Below are positions 1 through 10,800 of a DNA stretch of 64,000 bases, one piece after another. This stretch comes from Lachnospiraceae bacterium (GTDB taxonomy: Bacteria > Bacillota > Clostridia > Lachnospirales > Lachnospiraceae). Made by a program: the position numbers and the translations under genes. The first letter of the stretch is position 1; each line of letters begins with the position of its first letter. Below the pieces are notes generated by a model, which was given only the letters and a program-made list of their open reading frames with translations, did not search any database and had not been told where the DNA came from. The stretch lies in NCBI GenBank assembly GCA_021201665.1, contig JAJQEO010000010.1, forward strand, positions 1-64,000, given 5' to 3'.

Positions 1-1684
1 CCGCCGCCGCCGCCGATGCCTGCCCCGCCGTAGCCGAAGCCGTATGCAGTACCGCTGCTGCTCACGGCTTCTGCCGTGCCGCCGCCGGTGGCGGCCACAG
101 TGCCGCCGGTGATGGTGATGTCCGTGCCGCTGCCGCCGGCGGTGGAGCCTCCGCCGCCGATGCCCGCGCCGCCATACACAACAACACTTATGTTACTGCC
201 CTCGGTGGTGGTTGCGCCGCCGCCGTTGGCGGTCACGGTGCCGCCCTCGATGGTGATGTTCGTGCCGCTGCCGGCGGCGGTGGAGCCTCCGCCGCCGCCA
301 ATGCCCGCGCCGCCGTAGTTGCCTGCGCCGCCGGTGGCTTTCACCGTGCCGCCGGAGATGGTGATGTTGGAGCCGTCGCTGTCCGCGCCGCCGCCGATGC
401 CTGCGCCGCTGGTGCCGCCGGTGGCGGTGAGGCTGCCGTCGGTGGAGCCGTCGCCATTGGCGCTGGTGATGGTCAAGGTGTTATCGGTGGAGGTCTTTTG
501 CAGGCCCGCATAGCCGGAAGCAGTAGAGGTCAGCACGTTGGTACCGCTGAGGAGGATGGTCACGGCAGAGGTGGTGTTCACCTCCAGAGGGGAGGCGGTA
601 CTGCTGGTCACATTTATGCTGCTCAGGGTCAGGGTGATGTCGCCGCTGGCGCTTACCACGATTCTGTCCGCCGTGGTGAAGGTGACCCTATCTATCATGG
701 TGACGGTGTACTCGCCGCCACTGGTAAAGGTCAGCACATTCTCTGCATAGGTGAAGTCCGTCCCCAACTCACCGCCGGTGACGTAGAAGTTGCCGCACTC
801 CGTCCCTTCCCTGCTGTCAGGGAAACCAAGCCGCTGAAATAATCCAGTATCTCCCACAGCTCCCCGATATTCGACACCTGCTCCTGCTCATCCTCAGTCA
901 GCTCGTCATAATAAATATCGCAGATGTCCGACGCCTGTGTATAGACATCATTCTGTTCTTCCACATCCATTTGGGCGATTTCGTCCACGCCCGGCAGCTC
1001 GTCGATCAGTGCCTCCACTTCGCAGATCGCGCAGGTGTCCGCGTCATTGCCATGGTCGCAGAGCGTCGCTGCGGTACTTCCGAGGAGCAGGGCGGCTGTT
1101 TCCGTTTCAGTTTCTGTCTCCGCTTCCGTCCCGGTCTCCTGATGCGTCTCGGATTCTGTCTCACTGGAGATCCCGTCCGTCTCCGCCGATACCTCTTCCG
1201 TTTCAGCCTCTGTCCCGGACTCCGCTGCTGTCTCTGATTCCTCGGCCTGTGCGGCTTCTGTTTCAATTTCTGCCGCGGCCATAGTCTCTGTTTCCGTCTC
1301 TGCCGTCGTTGCATCTGTTTCAGCTTCGGCTTCTGTATTTGTCGTTTCTGCCGCAGCTTCCGTTTCTGAGTGATCTGTTTCCGCCGCAGTCTCCGTCTCT
1401 GACGTCTCCGCCTCCAACTGAGTTGCTTCCGTCGAAGCTTCCGTCTCTGTCTTTGTAGCTTCCGCCTGCGTTTCTCCTGTATCGGCCGTCTCCGCAGCCC
1501 CCGTCTCCTCCGATGCAGCCACCGCCTCACTTGCAGCCTCCGTAGTCGCCACTGCAGCGACCGTGCCCGCATCCTCCTGCGCAAAGACAGCATCAGGAAT
1601 CATCCCGGCAATCAGGCAAACTGCCAGCAGCACACTTAAGCTCTTCCTGATACGATTTTTCAACGTTTTTACTTTCCTCCTCAT
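1..1684 (-). CDS. Secreted Thr/Glu-rich, Gly-rich surface protein; frameshifted and cut by window edge
   Basis: The start at 1684 follows an AAGGAG ribosome site. Residues 1-35 form a signal peptide ending in AVFA. Then comes a low-complexity Thr/Glu/Ala stretch to about residue 200, a short Cys motif (CDHGNDADTCAIC) and an acidic segment. The first frame stops near 731, but from about 820 down to base 1 another frame stays open. It encodes beta-rich repeats such as ITISGGTV and GGAGIGGGG, beginning near CGNFYVTGG. The two halves fit one protein, so I infer a frameshift between about 790 and 830, from a real mutation or a sequence error. Such proteins are usually envelope-displayed. The Gly-rich repeats resemble those of the lipoprotein at 51633-53618. 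The 3' end lies outside the window, and the function is unknown. Confidence 0.7.
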
Positions 1685-1923
1685 AATCGACTCCTTCCTG
1701 GCAGCATAGCTGCCCCAATATATCTATACACTCTGTTTATAATCTCCATACCACTTTCTGTATCTTATTCCAAGCATACCATTTTTTCCCTTTTTAATGG
1801 AACCATTCGTGCTGTCAATCCCGGCCATCCGTGCCAAAATACCAAAAATGATTCTGCGTAACTTAAACTGTTTCAAAAGTCACTTTCGAAATGCGTGAGA
1901 GTGTTCCTGTCCCAAATCAGGCC

Positions 1924-3534
1924 TTAAATCATCTCAATCCGGCACCTGTGTACCTTATCCTTGCGGCTGTACCCGATTCCGACCAGAATAATCCTGCCGG
2001 TCGTTTTGGGCTGCTCGCCGAGCTTCCCCTGAAACTTCAGGGCATAGTTCTTGTCCTTGATCTGCTGCAGCGCGGTCTCAGGGGAGTCATCGACTTTCAG
2101 CTCGATGATAATGCCATCATCCGACCGGTTATGCGGATAAAAGATGTAGTCTACATAACCGATACCAGCCTGATCTTCTCGTTCTATATTATACTTATTT
2201 CTCGCTGCAATATAGGCAAGCTTCACACTGCCGGAAAGCTCAGCCTCGTCATTATAAGCTTTTAGCGGAGACTCCGTGGTATGGACAATAGCCAGTACCT
2301 TTCCGACCGTTTCCTCATCCCCGTCATACGTCGCCTGCAGGATGCGTGCGGACTCCTTTTCCAGCTCGCGCATATAGCTGTATTTCGGCTCTGTCCGTAT
2401 GATTTTGTCAAATTCGAGTTCAAGTTCTTTGTTTGGTATACGCACAGAATCATCATAGTAATTCAGATATCCGTATACGACCATGGCGGACAGAATTTCA
2501 TCCCGTTTTTCAAGAACGGGAGCTGTAGTGGCATATTCGGATATATCTGCTTCCACCGTCTCACCTGCAACCAGCAGCATCACCGCCTCCCGCACGCCAT
2601 CCACGTCATCCAGCACATAATCTTTCAGCTCATCATACTCCCCTGCTTTCGCCCAGTAATTATTGAGCTCGTCGCGAGTGAGGGCACGTACAACCGAATT
2701 CGGGTTATATATGCTGCTTCCGTCTTTTCTTTGATATCCATCATACCATCTGGCCAGCTCTTCCCGTGAGAATTCCGGTCTGATGTGATTTTTCAGATAG
2801 CGTTGATACAATTCATCTACTTCTTCGTTGGTAAATCCGAAGTATTCGTCATACATACTGCTATTCGCCATATTATGTTCGTCGAAATGATTCATCGTGT
2901 CGCTGGCAGAGTATTTCTTGATCGGAAGGACGCCGGTCAGATACGCCAGCTCGACATATGCCCTTCCCTTCGTGATATCCCCAAGGAAAGCAGTATATTT
3001 GCCTCTGTCTTCTTCTGTAAAGTATTTCCTGTGAAATACATAGTCCCATTCGTCAAATATCATCAGGAACTTTTCGTTCTTGTATGCCAGCGAGACAATG
3101 CGCAGGGTAGCTCCCAGGGAATCCCTTTCCCGAATCTTCGCTTCTGGATATGCTTCTTTTAAATCATCCAACAGGCGCATCTTAATTGTATCAATATATT
3201 CCTTATACGAACTGCATTCCGATACGTCCTTACTAAAATCAATGTAAATCAGATTATGCTGATTCAAATGTTTTCCATAATCCTGATTTCCGGCTACCTT
3301 AAGATGCGAAAACACTTCTGCACTGTCTGCGCCTTTTCCAAAGAAAGAGCCAATCATCGCAGCCACTACGGATTTCCCAAATCTCCGCGGTCTGGTGACA
3401 GAAATATAGTTTCGTCCCTGCTCTAACAATGTAATCATTTCTGATAACATCTCTGTCTTATCCACAAAATATGGCTTCTCAGTCTCGCCTTTATATAATT
3501 CAAGAACATCTTCCGGGTTCAGATAATACCCCAT
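1924..3534 (-). CDS. AAA-ATPase-like protein with C-terminal PD-(D/E)XK nuclease fold
   Basis: The N-terminus (YFVDKTEML, then SVTRPRRFGKS as the P-loop) is typical of the AAA-ATPase_like/DUF1703 family. The C-terminus carries a nuclease-like pattern, with Asp in GYVDYIFYP and ELK in IIIELKV, matching the PDDEXK_9 fold. I chose the ATG at 3534 because GGGGAGG sits 8 bases upstream; a GTG at 3543 overlaps that site. The length of about 536 residues is normal for the family. These proteins are abundant in gut Clostridia and Bacteroidia, and their cellular role is not established. A second member is at 18696-20471 and a decayed tail at 22874-22990. The gene stands alone on the minus strand. Confidence 0.85.
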   Translation of the reverse strand: MGYYLNPEDVLELYKGETEKPYFVDKTEMLSEMITLLEQGRNYISVTRPRRFGKSVVAAMIGSFFGKGADSAEVFSHLKVAGNQDYGKHLNQHNLIYIDFSKDVSECSSYKEYIDTIKMRLLDDLKEAYPEAKIRERDSLGATLRIVSLAYKNEKFLMIFDEWDYVFHRKYFTEEDRGKYTAFLGDITKGRAYVELAYLTGVLPIKKYSASDTMNHFDEHNMANSSMYDEYFGFTNEEVDELYQRYLKNHIRPEFSREELARWYDGYQRKDGSSIYNPNSVVRALTRDELNNYWAKAGEYDELKDYVLDDVDGVREAVMLLVAGETVEADISEYATTAPVLEKRDEILSAMVVYGYLNYYDDSVRIPNKELELEFDKIIRTEPKYSYMRELEKESARILQATYDGDEETVGKVLAIVHTTESPLKAYNDEAELSGSVKLAYIAARNKYNIEREDQAGIGYVDYIFYPHNRSDDGIIIELKVDDSPETALQQIKDKNYALKFQGKLGEQPKTTGRIILVGIGYSRKDKVHRCRIEMI

Positions 3535-3776
3535 TTCCCGCACCTCCCCATTTTACCGGATTCGCCTGACCGAATTCGCCTGACAATATACGAATTTACG
3601 CTTCTATACCTGTAGATTACTATGATATTTACGACAATTCAACCAGATTTCCATTTTCCCGCTGACCAGCCATCAGTCGCTTTGGGGCGGAAGATATCTA
3701 GAAATCGTCCTCGGCGTTTTTGTTTTACTATACCACGAAAAAACGGCTGTTTCCATCCTTTTTTTGCAAAAGAAAA

Positions 3777-3794
3777 AGCAGCCTCGCAGCTGCT
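3777..3794 (-). terminator. Intrinsic terminator downstream of the GtrA-like gene
   Basis: On the minus strand a stem AGCAGC/GCTGCT is followed at once by a TTTTCTTTT tract (3776-3768). It lies about 95 bases past the stop codon of the GtrA-like gene. Confidence 0.75.
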
Positions 3795-3818
3795 GTTCCT
3801 GTTTCATTTTTTTAATAA

Positions 3819-3866
3819 TGTTGTGTCCGAATGGTGCTTTGTCCAGATGGCACTGTGCCTGAATGA
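3819..3866. repeat. Three tandem 16-bp repeats after the GtrA-like gene
   Basis: Units begin at 3819, 3835 and 3851 and share the pattern (minus strand) CCAT-TC-GGACA-A-CA. The first two are close copies and the third is more diverged. They sit between the GtrA-like stop codon and its terminator, in otherwise empty sequence (3535-3889). Confidence 0.6.
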
Positions 3867-3889
3867 CGTTCTCTTTTTCGCCATCATTT

Positions 3890-4459
3890 TTATCCTTTTC
3901 TTCTTCCAAATCCTTCCGCGAATATGATCTTGTTCAGTACAAAGAACACGACCATTGACACGCCGCCGTTAAGGACAATTGTGACGATGTTATAGATCGC
4001 CGCCGGAACCAGATAGCCTGCCACTCCGACCCATACACTGTTGATGGAGTTTACGACCAGCGTAATCACGACCCAGCCCAGGAAATAGATCGGGATCTGC
4101 AGAACAAGCGGCCCCTTACTCCGGAAGGTGACGTTCCGCTGCAGTGGGAAGTTGATGCATTCTCCCAGAAAGCTGGATACCAGGTAGGCAAAAAGGTACG
4201 CCAGCCCTCCGTCCTCGACTGCGTAGCCGATCACATTAAAAGTAAAGGTGACGCCGAACAGGCTGCCCTGTATGGACGGCCAGCCCCAGCCAATGTTTTT
4301 GTAAGCCGCAAAAAGGGCCGGCAGAAACATCAGCATAAGGTATTTCGCAAATGTCACAACATAGCTGAAGAGGATAAACAGTCCGCCCTCGCGGAACCAC
4401 TGGGCGATTTTGGGATGTTTTTCTGTGTAGGTCAGCCAGTGACTTTTTACTGCTTCCAT
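3890..4459 (-). CDS. GtrA-like small membrane protein
   Basis: A 189-residue protein with four hydrophobic segments. The pattern FLGECINFPLQRNVTFRSK in the middle is characteristic of the GtrA family (PF04138), membrane proteins linked to moving lipid-linked sugars or to cell-surface polysaccharide assembly. The start is supported by AAGAAAGGAG upstream. Upstream DNA at about 4483-4515 holds three copies of a TTTTTGATTC-type 10-11 bp repeat. A terminator follows the gene. It precedes no glycosyltransferase here, so its substrate is unknown. Confidence 0.8.
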   Translation of the reverse strand: MEAVKSHWLTYTEKHPKIAQWFREGGLFILFSYVVTFAKYLMLMFLPALFAAYKNIGWGWPSIQGSLFGVTFTFNVIGYAVEDGGLAYLFAYLVSSFLGECINFPLQRNVTFRSKGPLVLQIPIYFLGWVVITLVVNSINSVWVGVAGYLVPAAIYNIVTIVLNGGVSMVVFFVLNKIIFAEGFGRRKG

Positions 4460-4646
4460 AGATGCTGCTCCTTTCTTGTTTTTTCTGATTCTTTTTGATT
4501 CTTTTTGATTCTTTCCTGTTTCTTTCTGTTTTTCAATGCAGTTATAATTCGCCCTTAATGATTACAGAAAAATATTTCTGTGCGCGATCAGCGAATTCCC
4601 TTTTTGCAGAAATCGTATCGGGTCCGGCGCAGGTCTGACTACCATT

Positions 4647-7535
4647 TCACCTTTTTATTCCAAGCTTCCCGGCATAGGCCTTGTTCAGCTTCCGATTTTT
4701 GAAAAAGCCCCCTATGATCATGCCCAGTCCGCGGAAGAAATGCCCATTCACTGCTGTGACCATTCCTTCAGCCATCCGGATGCTGACCATTCCGCCTGTC
4801 ATTTTGGCTACGCTGCGGAATGGCATATTGTAAATGAAAAGCACGTTCAGATCCGGCTTGCCCGCCTGCTCGCTTTTTTCTTTTTTGTTCTTCAGAATTT
4901 TGCAGATTCCGCGAGCCAGCGGGTTTCTGGCGGTGCTCATCTGGCAGATGGCGTCGTTGAGCGTCAGTTTTCCGTCGGATACTGACCAGCGATCCTCCGG
5001 AATCTCGCCGCCAAACATGGCCGCAAATTCTTCATCGCTCACATTCTGAATCTGACCGCTGCAGTAGCTCGAAAGCCGGCCGGCCGCAGCCGCCTCTTCA
5101 TACGGCAGCCGTTTTGTCGTCCCTTTTACGAAAAGGCTGCCTGTAAGCCGAATATCCTCTGCGTTCGCTCCGATCATGATCTGATAGTCTGCGCCCTCGA
5201 TGTCCCAGCGGTTCGTTCGTGTATTCCAGAAGCGGAACGCCTTGTCGTCGAGCGGGATGCTCACGCGGCGGCTTTCTCCGGCTTTCAGGAAGACCTTACG
5301 GAAGCCCTTCAGCTCTCTGGCAGGGCGGAAGATGCGGCTGTCCCTGCAGCCGATATAGAGCTGCGCAACCTCCGCGCCGTCACGTGCGCCGGTATTTGTC
5401 AGGGTAAAACGGACTTCCCTGTCTGATTCTGAAATTTTCAGATCCGAGTACGCAAAGGTCGTATAGGAAAGGCCGTAGCCAAACGGATAGCGAACCGGCT
5501 TTTGGGCGGTTGCGTAGTAGCGATAACCGACAAAAATGCCTTCCCGGTACTCGCTGTTTCTCTTTTTGGCAGGAAAATAGTTGTACGCCGGTGTGTCTTC
5601 GTAAGATACCGGATAGGTTTCGTTCAGCTTCCCGGAAGGATTCACCTTTCCTGTCAGCACGTCCAGTGTCGCACCGGCGCCTGCCTGGCCGCCGAGGTAT
5701 GTGTGTACGATGGCCTGGCACTGGCTTTCCCACGGCATCTCAATCGCGGAGCCGCCGCTTAAGACGCCGATCACCGGCTTTCCAGTCTTTGCAAGGATTT
5801 CCAACAGTGCAGTCTGATTTTCCGGAATCCGCATATGCCGCCGGTCAATTCCTTCCGACTCGCTGACCTCGTCGAGGCCAAAGAAGTAAAGAATCTGGTC
5901 TGCCTGGGAAGCAAGAGCGGCCGCTTCCTGCTCCAGCTTCTCATCCCGGCCGCTGTTCCGCCGATAGCCCTGCGCAAAGCCGGTGTAATGCATTCGCATG
6001 CGCTCATTGTCCTGTGTCAGACCGTCTCTTTCTTCTTCCTGTACCTCAGCCGAAACAGGACTTTTTGCAGGACCTACTGTTGCTTCTTTGCCAGCGGACT
6101 TCTCTGCTGCAGAATGGTTCGCCTGAGCCGCCTGAGCCGCTTCTATCAGCTCCAGAATCGTCTCCACCTTTGTGCTGTTGACACTTGAAGAACCTGCACC
6201 CTGATAGCGGGCCTCTCTGGCAAAATCGCCGATGATTACGGTCTTTTTCTGCAGATCGAGGGGAAGAATGTTTCCTTCGTTTTTCAGAAGGACAATGCTC
6301 TCCTGCGCCGCGCGGCGGGCGAGGGCATGGTGTTCGTGTACCTTTATTCCATAGCTGGCGGCTTTGTCCATGTTTCCGTCAGTTTGCGCGGCTGATCCGG
6401 GCTTTCCTGTCGATCTGGATCCTGATTTTTTCGAATCTGTCACTACGTTTTCCGCGTCTGTCTTTCCGCAGGCGCCAGGTTTCGTTTTTTTCAAATCAGC
6501 CGTTTCGATCTCCACATCCGCCTTTCCACTAGTGTCGAATGCGGCTTCTTTATTATCCGCGAGTTTCCTGGCTTCTCCCACAGACATTTTCTCCGCAGAA
6601 GCCTTGGCTGCCGGCTTTTCGGCCTTAGCCGCAGACATCCTCTTCTGGTTCCCCTTCAGCTTCAGCACCGCCTCCAAAAGCCGCCCCACGCATTCGTCGA
6701 TCTCGTCCATAGAAATGCGCCCGTCTTTGTATGCCTGGATCAGGCTCCGTGCAGAATCGTATCCGGGATTGGGCATCTCCAGATTGGAACCGGCACGGAC
6801 GCCCTCTACGTGGTCGTTTGAGCCGCCCCAGTCTGTGATAACTATACCATCATAGCCCCAGGCGTCCCGCAGGATGTCCTTCAGAAGATGGGGGTTTTCA
6901 TTTGCATAGGTGCCGTTTACTTCATTGTAGCTTGTCATCAGAGCCATCGGTTTCGCCTCGGTGACCGCGATCTCAAACCCGGTGAGATAGATCTCCCGGA
7001 GCGTCCGCTCGTCGACCACGGCATTCATCGCCATGCGCCGCTCCTCCTGGCTGTTGACAGCGAAATGCTTGGGACAGGCGGATACGCCCTGGCTCTGGAT
7101 CCCTTTTACGTATCCGGCGGCCATTTTCCCCGCCAGGTAAGGATCCTCTGAAAAATATTCAAAATTGCGGCCGCACAGCGGGCTGCGCTTGATGTTCAGG
7201 CCGGGGCCAAGGAGGAAATCAACCCCGAGTGCCTGCGCTTCCTCACCAAGCGCCATGCCCACCAGCTCAGCCAGTGCTTCATCCCAGCTGTTCGCGACTG
7301 TCGCCGCGCTCGGGAAGCAGGTCGCCGGAACCGATGGATTCAGTCCCAGATGATCGCCTGCTCCCTCCTGGCGGCGGACGCCGCTCGGACCGTCCGAACA
7401 GGTCGCGGACGGAATGCCGAGCCGCGGGATATCATGCGTTTCCCATTCATTCTTGCCCTCCAGAAGAGCCGCCTTCTCCTCGAGCGTCAGTTTTTTCAGC
7501 AGGTCTTTGATTTTTTTCGAGTTACTCATACACAT
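4647..7535 (-). CDS. Glycoside hydrolase family 3 beta-glucosidase, cytosolic, conventional domain order
   Basis: No signal peptide. Residues 10-290 form the GH3 N-terminal barrel, with ATCSDGPSGVRR, KHFAVNSQE near 157-165 and the nucleophile Asp in IVITDWGG at about residue 235. The GH3 C-domain follows (ESIVLLKNEGNILPL; FFGLDEVSESEGIDR, likely carrying the acid/base), then a fibronectin-III-like domain (VAQLYIG) and a C-terminal extension often seen in clostridial GH3 proteins. It should release glucose from beta-gluco-oligosaccharides. Two Lys/Ala/Ser-rich insertions, at about 295-400 and 470-520, are unusual; the first has imperfect internal duplication at about 6370-6520. The start may be the Met at 7535 or the one two codons later (AAGGACGAA upstream). 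It is separated from the next GH3 by a 299-bp gap rich in inverted repeats. Confidence 0.9.
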   Translation of the reverse strand: MCMSNSKKIKDLLKKLTLEEKAALLEGKNEWETHDIPRLGIPSATCSDGPSGVRRQEGAGDHLGLNPSVPATCFPSAATVANSWDEALAELVGMALGEEAQALGVDFLLGPGLNIKRSPLCGRNFEYFSEDPYLAGKMAAGYVKGIQSQGVSACPKHFAVNSQEERRMAMNAVVDERTLREIYLTGFEIAVTEAKPMALMTSYNEVNGTYANENPHLLKDILRDAWGYDGIVITDWGGSNDHVEGVRAGSNLEMPNPGYDSARSLIQAYKDGRISMDEIDECVGRLLEAVLKLKGNQKRMSAAKAEKPAAKASAEKMSVGEARKLADNKEAAFDTSGKADVEIETADLKKTKPGACGKTDAENVVTDSKKSGSRSTGKPGSAAQTDGNMDKAASYGIKVHEHHALARRAAQESIVLLKNEGNILPLDLQKKTVIIGDFAREARYQGAGSSSVNSTKVETILELIEAAQAAQANHSAAEKSAGKEATVGPAKSPVSAEVQEEERDGLTQDNERMRMHYTGFAQGYRRNSGRDEKLEQEAAALASQADQILYFFGLDEVSESEGIDRRHMRIPENQTALLEILAKTGKPVIGVLSGGSAIEMPWESQCQAIVHTYLGGQAGAGATLDVLTGKVNPSGKLNETYPVSYEDTPAYNYFPAKKRNSEYREGIFVGYRYYATAQKPVRYPFGYGLSYTTFAYSDLKISESDREVRFTLTNTGARDGAEVAQLYIGCRDSRIFRPARELKGFRKVFLKAGESRRVSIPLDDKAFRFWNTRTNRWDIEGADYQIMIGANAEDIRLTGSLFVKGTTKRLPYEEAAAAGRLSSYCSGQIQNVSDEEFAAMFGGEIPEDRWSVSDGKLTLNDAICQMSTARNPLARGICKILKNKKEKSEQAGKPDLNVLFIYNMPFRSVAKMTGGMVSIRMAEGMVTAVNGHFFRGLGMIIGGFFKNRKLNKAYAGKLGIKR

Positions 7536-7647
7536 TTCGTCCTTTTCGTATCATATGTCCGTACCCGCACAGCGAGTATAGACGCAGGCGATGTTCCGAT
7601 TTTCGAAGAAAATCGAGAACGGTACCGCGCCCCTCGCCGGGTTTTGC

Positions 7648-7697
7648 CCCCAATCTTTGATTGTGGAGCGTGGTATGTCCACAATCGAAGATTGGGG
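7648..7697. repeat. Long inverted repeat between two GH3 genes
   Basis: Arms 7648-7667 and 7678-7697 pair over 20 bases with one mismatch and a 10-base loop. The same 7536-7834 gap also holds the perfect palindrome CGATTTTC-GAA-GAAAATCG (about 7596-7614) and a GGGATG/CATCCC hairpin. There is no T-run, so this is not a typical terminator. It lies in the probable 5' leader of the 4647-7535 gene. Confidence 0.7.
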
Positions 7698-7834
7698 ATG
7701 TGGGCATCCCGACCGGATCTGCATCTTTTCCAGGTGCAGGCGCCCTGCCCGCCAGCGCATTTTCGGCTGCTTCGGCAGACCGCCTTCATCCATAAATGCT
7801 TTCTATATTTTTCGCGGCCACTAATTTTTCAGGG

Positions 7835-10800
7835 TCAATTTTTCGCGTCCTTTTTGCGCCGCTTTCCATAATCGACCGCCATGGCTGCCGCCGCTCCGAC
7901 TGTCAGTGCCGCGAATACCGCGATCAGCACTCTCAGCAGTGTCTCCCACCAGGTTGCCACGCGGATGATTTCCGAAGTGGAGGATACCCCGTTCATGGAG
8001 CTGCTGTAGTTTGCCATCACATACAGGATGCGGTGGCAGGCCTCGCGGATCTGGTTGGCAAAGGTCGCGCTCGTCTTATACTCAGCCAACGCATCCTCGG
8101 AGCCGGTGCCCAGGAACAGGTCGGTCCCGTTCATGTAGCCGTCGTCGTAGACCATATAGAGTGCGCCGTTTCCGGAGGCCATATCGGTCAGCACGATGCC
8201 GTCGAATCCAAATTCGTCCCGGAGAATCCCGTTTATCAGAGCGTCGGAGGCGCTTACCCAGAGGCAGCCCACACGGTTAAACCCGCTCATCACAGCGTGT
8301 GCGTTCCCCTTCGACGGTGATACCGCGTATTCAAACGCCTTCAGATAGATTTCGCGGGCGCTCTGCTCGTTCAGCCAGATGCAGATGCCGTTGCGGTTGT
8401 CCTCCTCATCGTTGAATGCCATGTGCTTTACATAAGGAATGACGCCCTTGTTCTGGATTGCCACAATCTCCGCCTCGGCAGCCACGCCTGTCAGGTATGG
8501 ATCCTCAGAGAAATATTCATGCGCTCTGCCGCCGAATGCGGTGCGGTGAATGTTGATGCCCGGCAGATACATTCCCTCGCAGCCGGCGTCCCGGGCGTCC
8601 TCCGCCAGCGCATCGCCGATCTTCGCGATCAGATCCAGGTTAAAGGTAGAAGCCCAGATTCCCTCGCTTGGGAAGGAAAGGTTTTCGTTGCTGCTCACCA
8701 CGCCGGTCGGGCCGTCATTCGCGGTGGTCGCCGGAAGACCGATGGAGGAAATGCCGCTCGTACCGTAGACTGCGTTCGTCACCAGAAGCGACTGCTCCTC
8801 GTAGGTCATCTGATCCAGCAGCGTATCCCAGCGCTCATCGTCGTAGGAAATTTCTTCCTCGTCCGTCGAGCGGAGCATGATCAGGGAGAAACCGTTGTCC
8901 GCCCCGTAGGTCGGCATTTCGGCATCCTCATCCTCGACGATTTCCTTGTTGCTGGCCAGGTCCGCCAGCATCGTCTCATCCGAAGCGCTGAATACAATCG
9001 CTTCCTCGGGCCAGGTGCCGGTCCAGTTGCTGCGCGAGACATAGGTTACTTCATTGTCACCGCTTCCATCGTAAGTATTCATGTCGGCAAAGTCAAGCTG
9101 ATTCGTGATTTCATTTCCCGTCTCCGCGGATACCGCGTAGGTCGTCGTATCCAGGGTAATGTCCTCTCCCACGAGGGAGGCAAACTCCGCATTTCCGTCC
9201 GCGTCCATTCCGTCCGCCGTGGTCATGCCCTTAGCCGCCAGAATGTTGTTCAGCGCGTCGTGTGCGCAGGTGCCGACTGCCAGATAATAATCGCCCTCTT
9301 CCAGAATGTAAGTCTTGTAACCATAAGAGTCATAGGTCTTGAAATTATCTTTTTCAACCGTCACAGTTACAGTCTCGGACTCTCCCGGAGCCAAAATCTC
9401 GGTTTTCGCAAATCCGACAAGCTCTACGGATGCCTTCTCAATGCCGGTGCTGATATCATAATCTGTATACGGCTTCTGCAGATAAACCTGGACGACCTCT
9501 TTGCCGGAATACGTATCCCCGGTATTGGTGACAGTCACCGTTATTTCATAGTCGCCGTCGTCCGTCTCGGTCACGCTGTAATCGCTGTATTCAAAGGTCG
9601 TGTAGGACAGGCCGTAGCCGAAGGAATACGCCACCACCGAGGAGTAATCATACTCACCCGCGTTGTCTGTACCGAGCACAACATCCTCGTATCTCGTCTC
9701 GTAGTACCGGTATCCTACATAAATGCCCTCCACATATACACCATAATACTGCTGCGTGCTGTTCAGGCCAAGCTCCTCATAATCGGAATAGCTGCTGGAA
9801 AATGTGCCGGTGTCGTTCAGAATCCAGGAGGCCATTGCCGGTGAAGAAAAATTATCTTTTACATATGTATCGGAAAGCTTTCCGGATGGCGTCACGTTTC
9901 CGACCAGCACGTCCGCCACGGCGTTGATTCCGGTGATGCCGGTGTTGCCGATCCACATGCAGGCGTCCACGTCAATCGTCTCGTCGCTGCCATCCAGAAA
10001 CGCGGTCTGGAACGCAAGCGCGGTATTCAGAAGAACAACGATCTTGTCAATCTCGCCATTCTGCTTCATGGTCGTGAGCTCCTGCAGGATCTCCTGCTCT
10101 TCCTCGGAAATGGAAAGGTAGCTGCCGTCAATTCCGTCACTGCCGGTCGCGGAGATGTCCGCGCCCTCGCCGCTCAGCCGCCCGATCACCACAATCGCCG
10201 TGCCGCCGGTCTCCACGATAGAATCCTTCGCTTCATCTGTGTAAAGCTCCCACGGAAGCGCATTCACCTTATAGACCATGGCCCGCGCCTTCCGGTCGTA
10301 GGTCTGTGCCGTCTCATAGGTGGTGCTTGTCGCGTTTTCATCTGTCTCGTAGAAATTCCACAGAGTTTCATTTACTTCCAGCCCGACTCCCTCGAGAGCC
10401 GTCTTCAGGTCGTCATATTTATCAGCGTCGATTTTTCCGGAACCGGTCGCGCCGTAATTGAGATTGGCCGAAGTCTGCAGTACGCAGCTCACACTGTCCC
10501 CGGAGGAAAGCGGGAGGGCGTTGTTTTCATTTTTCAAAAGCACCAGGCCCTCGGCCTCGGCCTCCTCGCAGACCTCTTTCGCGTATGCAGCTACTTCTTC
10601 TGTAGAATCATAGTCCGATGGGAAGTAATCGGAGTCGCTCTCCTCATCTCCATTATCCACCGTTGCGTAGGATGTAGTGCCCAGTGCATTATTGATTACG
10701 CTCGCGTTCGCTTCCGCTGCCTCATACACAACGCCGAACACGATCACCAGGCTCAGAAAGCTGACCGCCAGTCTCCGCCAGAGACGGGCGTACACAATCT

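Noticed and set aside
76-842. Plus-strand Pro/Val-rich open frames at the window start
   Set aside because: They mirror the Gly-rich repeats of the minus-strand surface protein and have no ribosome sites.
3622-3927. 101-codon plus-strand open frame
   Set aside because: It covers the terminator and tandem repeats after the GtrA-like gene and has no ribosome site or known family.
8423-9844. 473-codon plus-strand open frame inside the membrane GH3 gene
   Set aside because: It is antisense to a clear GH3 coding sequence and has no recognisable domain; GC-rich codon use leaves the opposite strand open.
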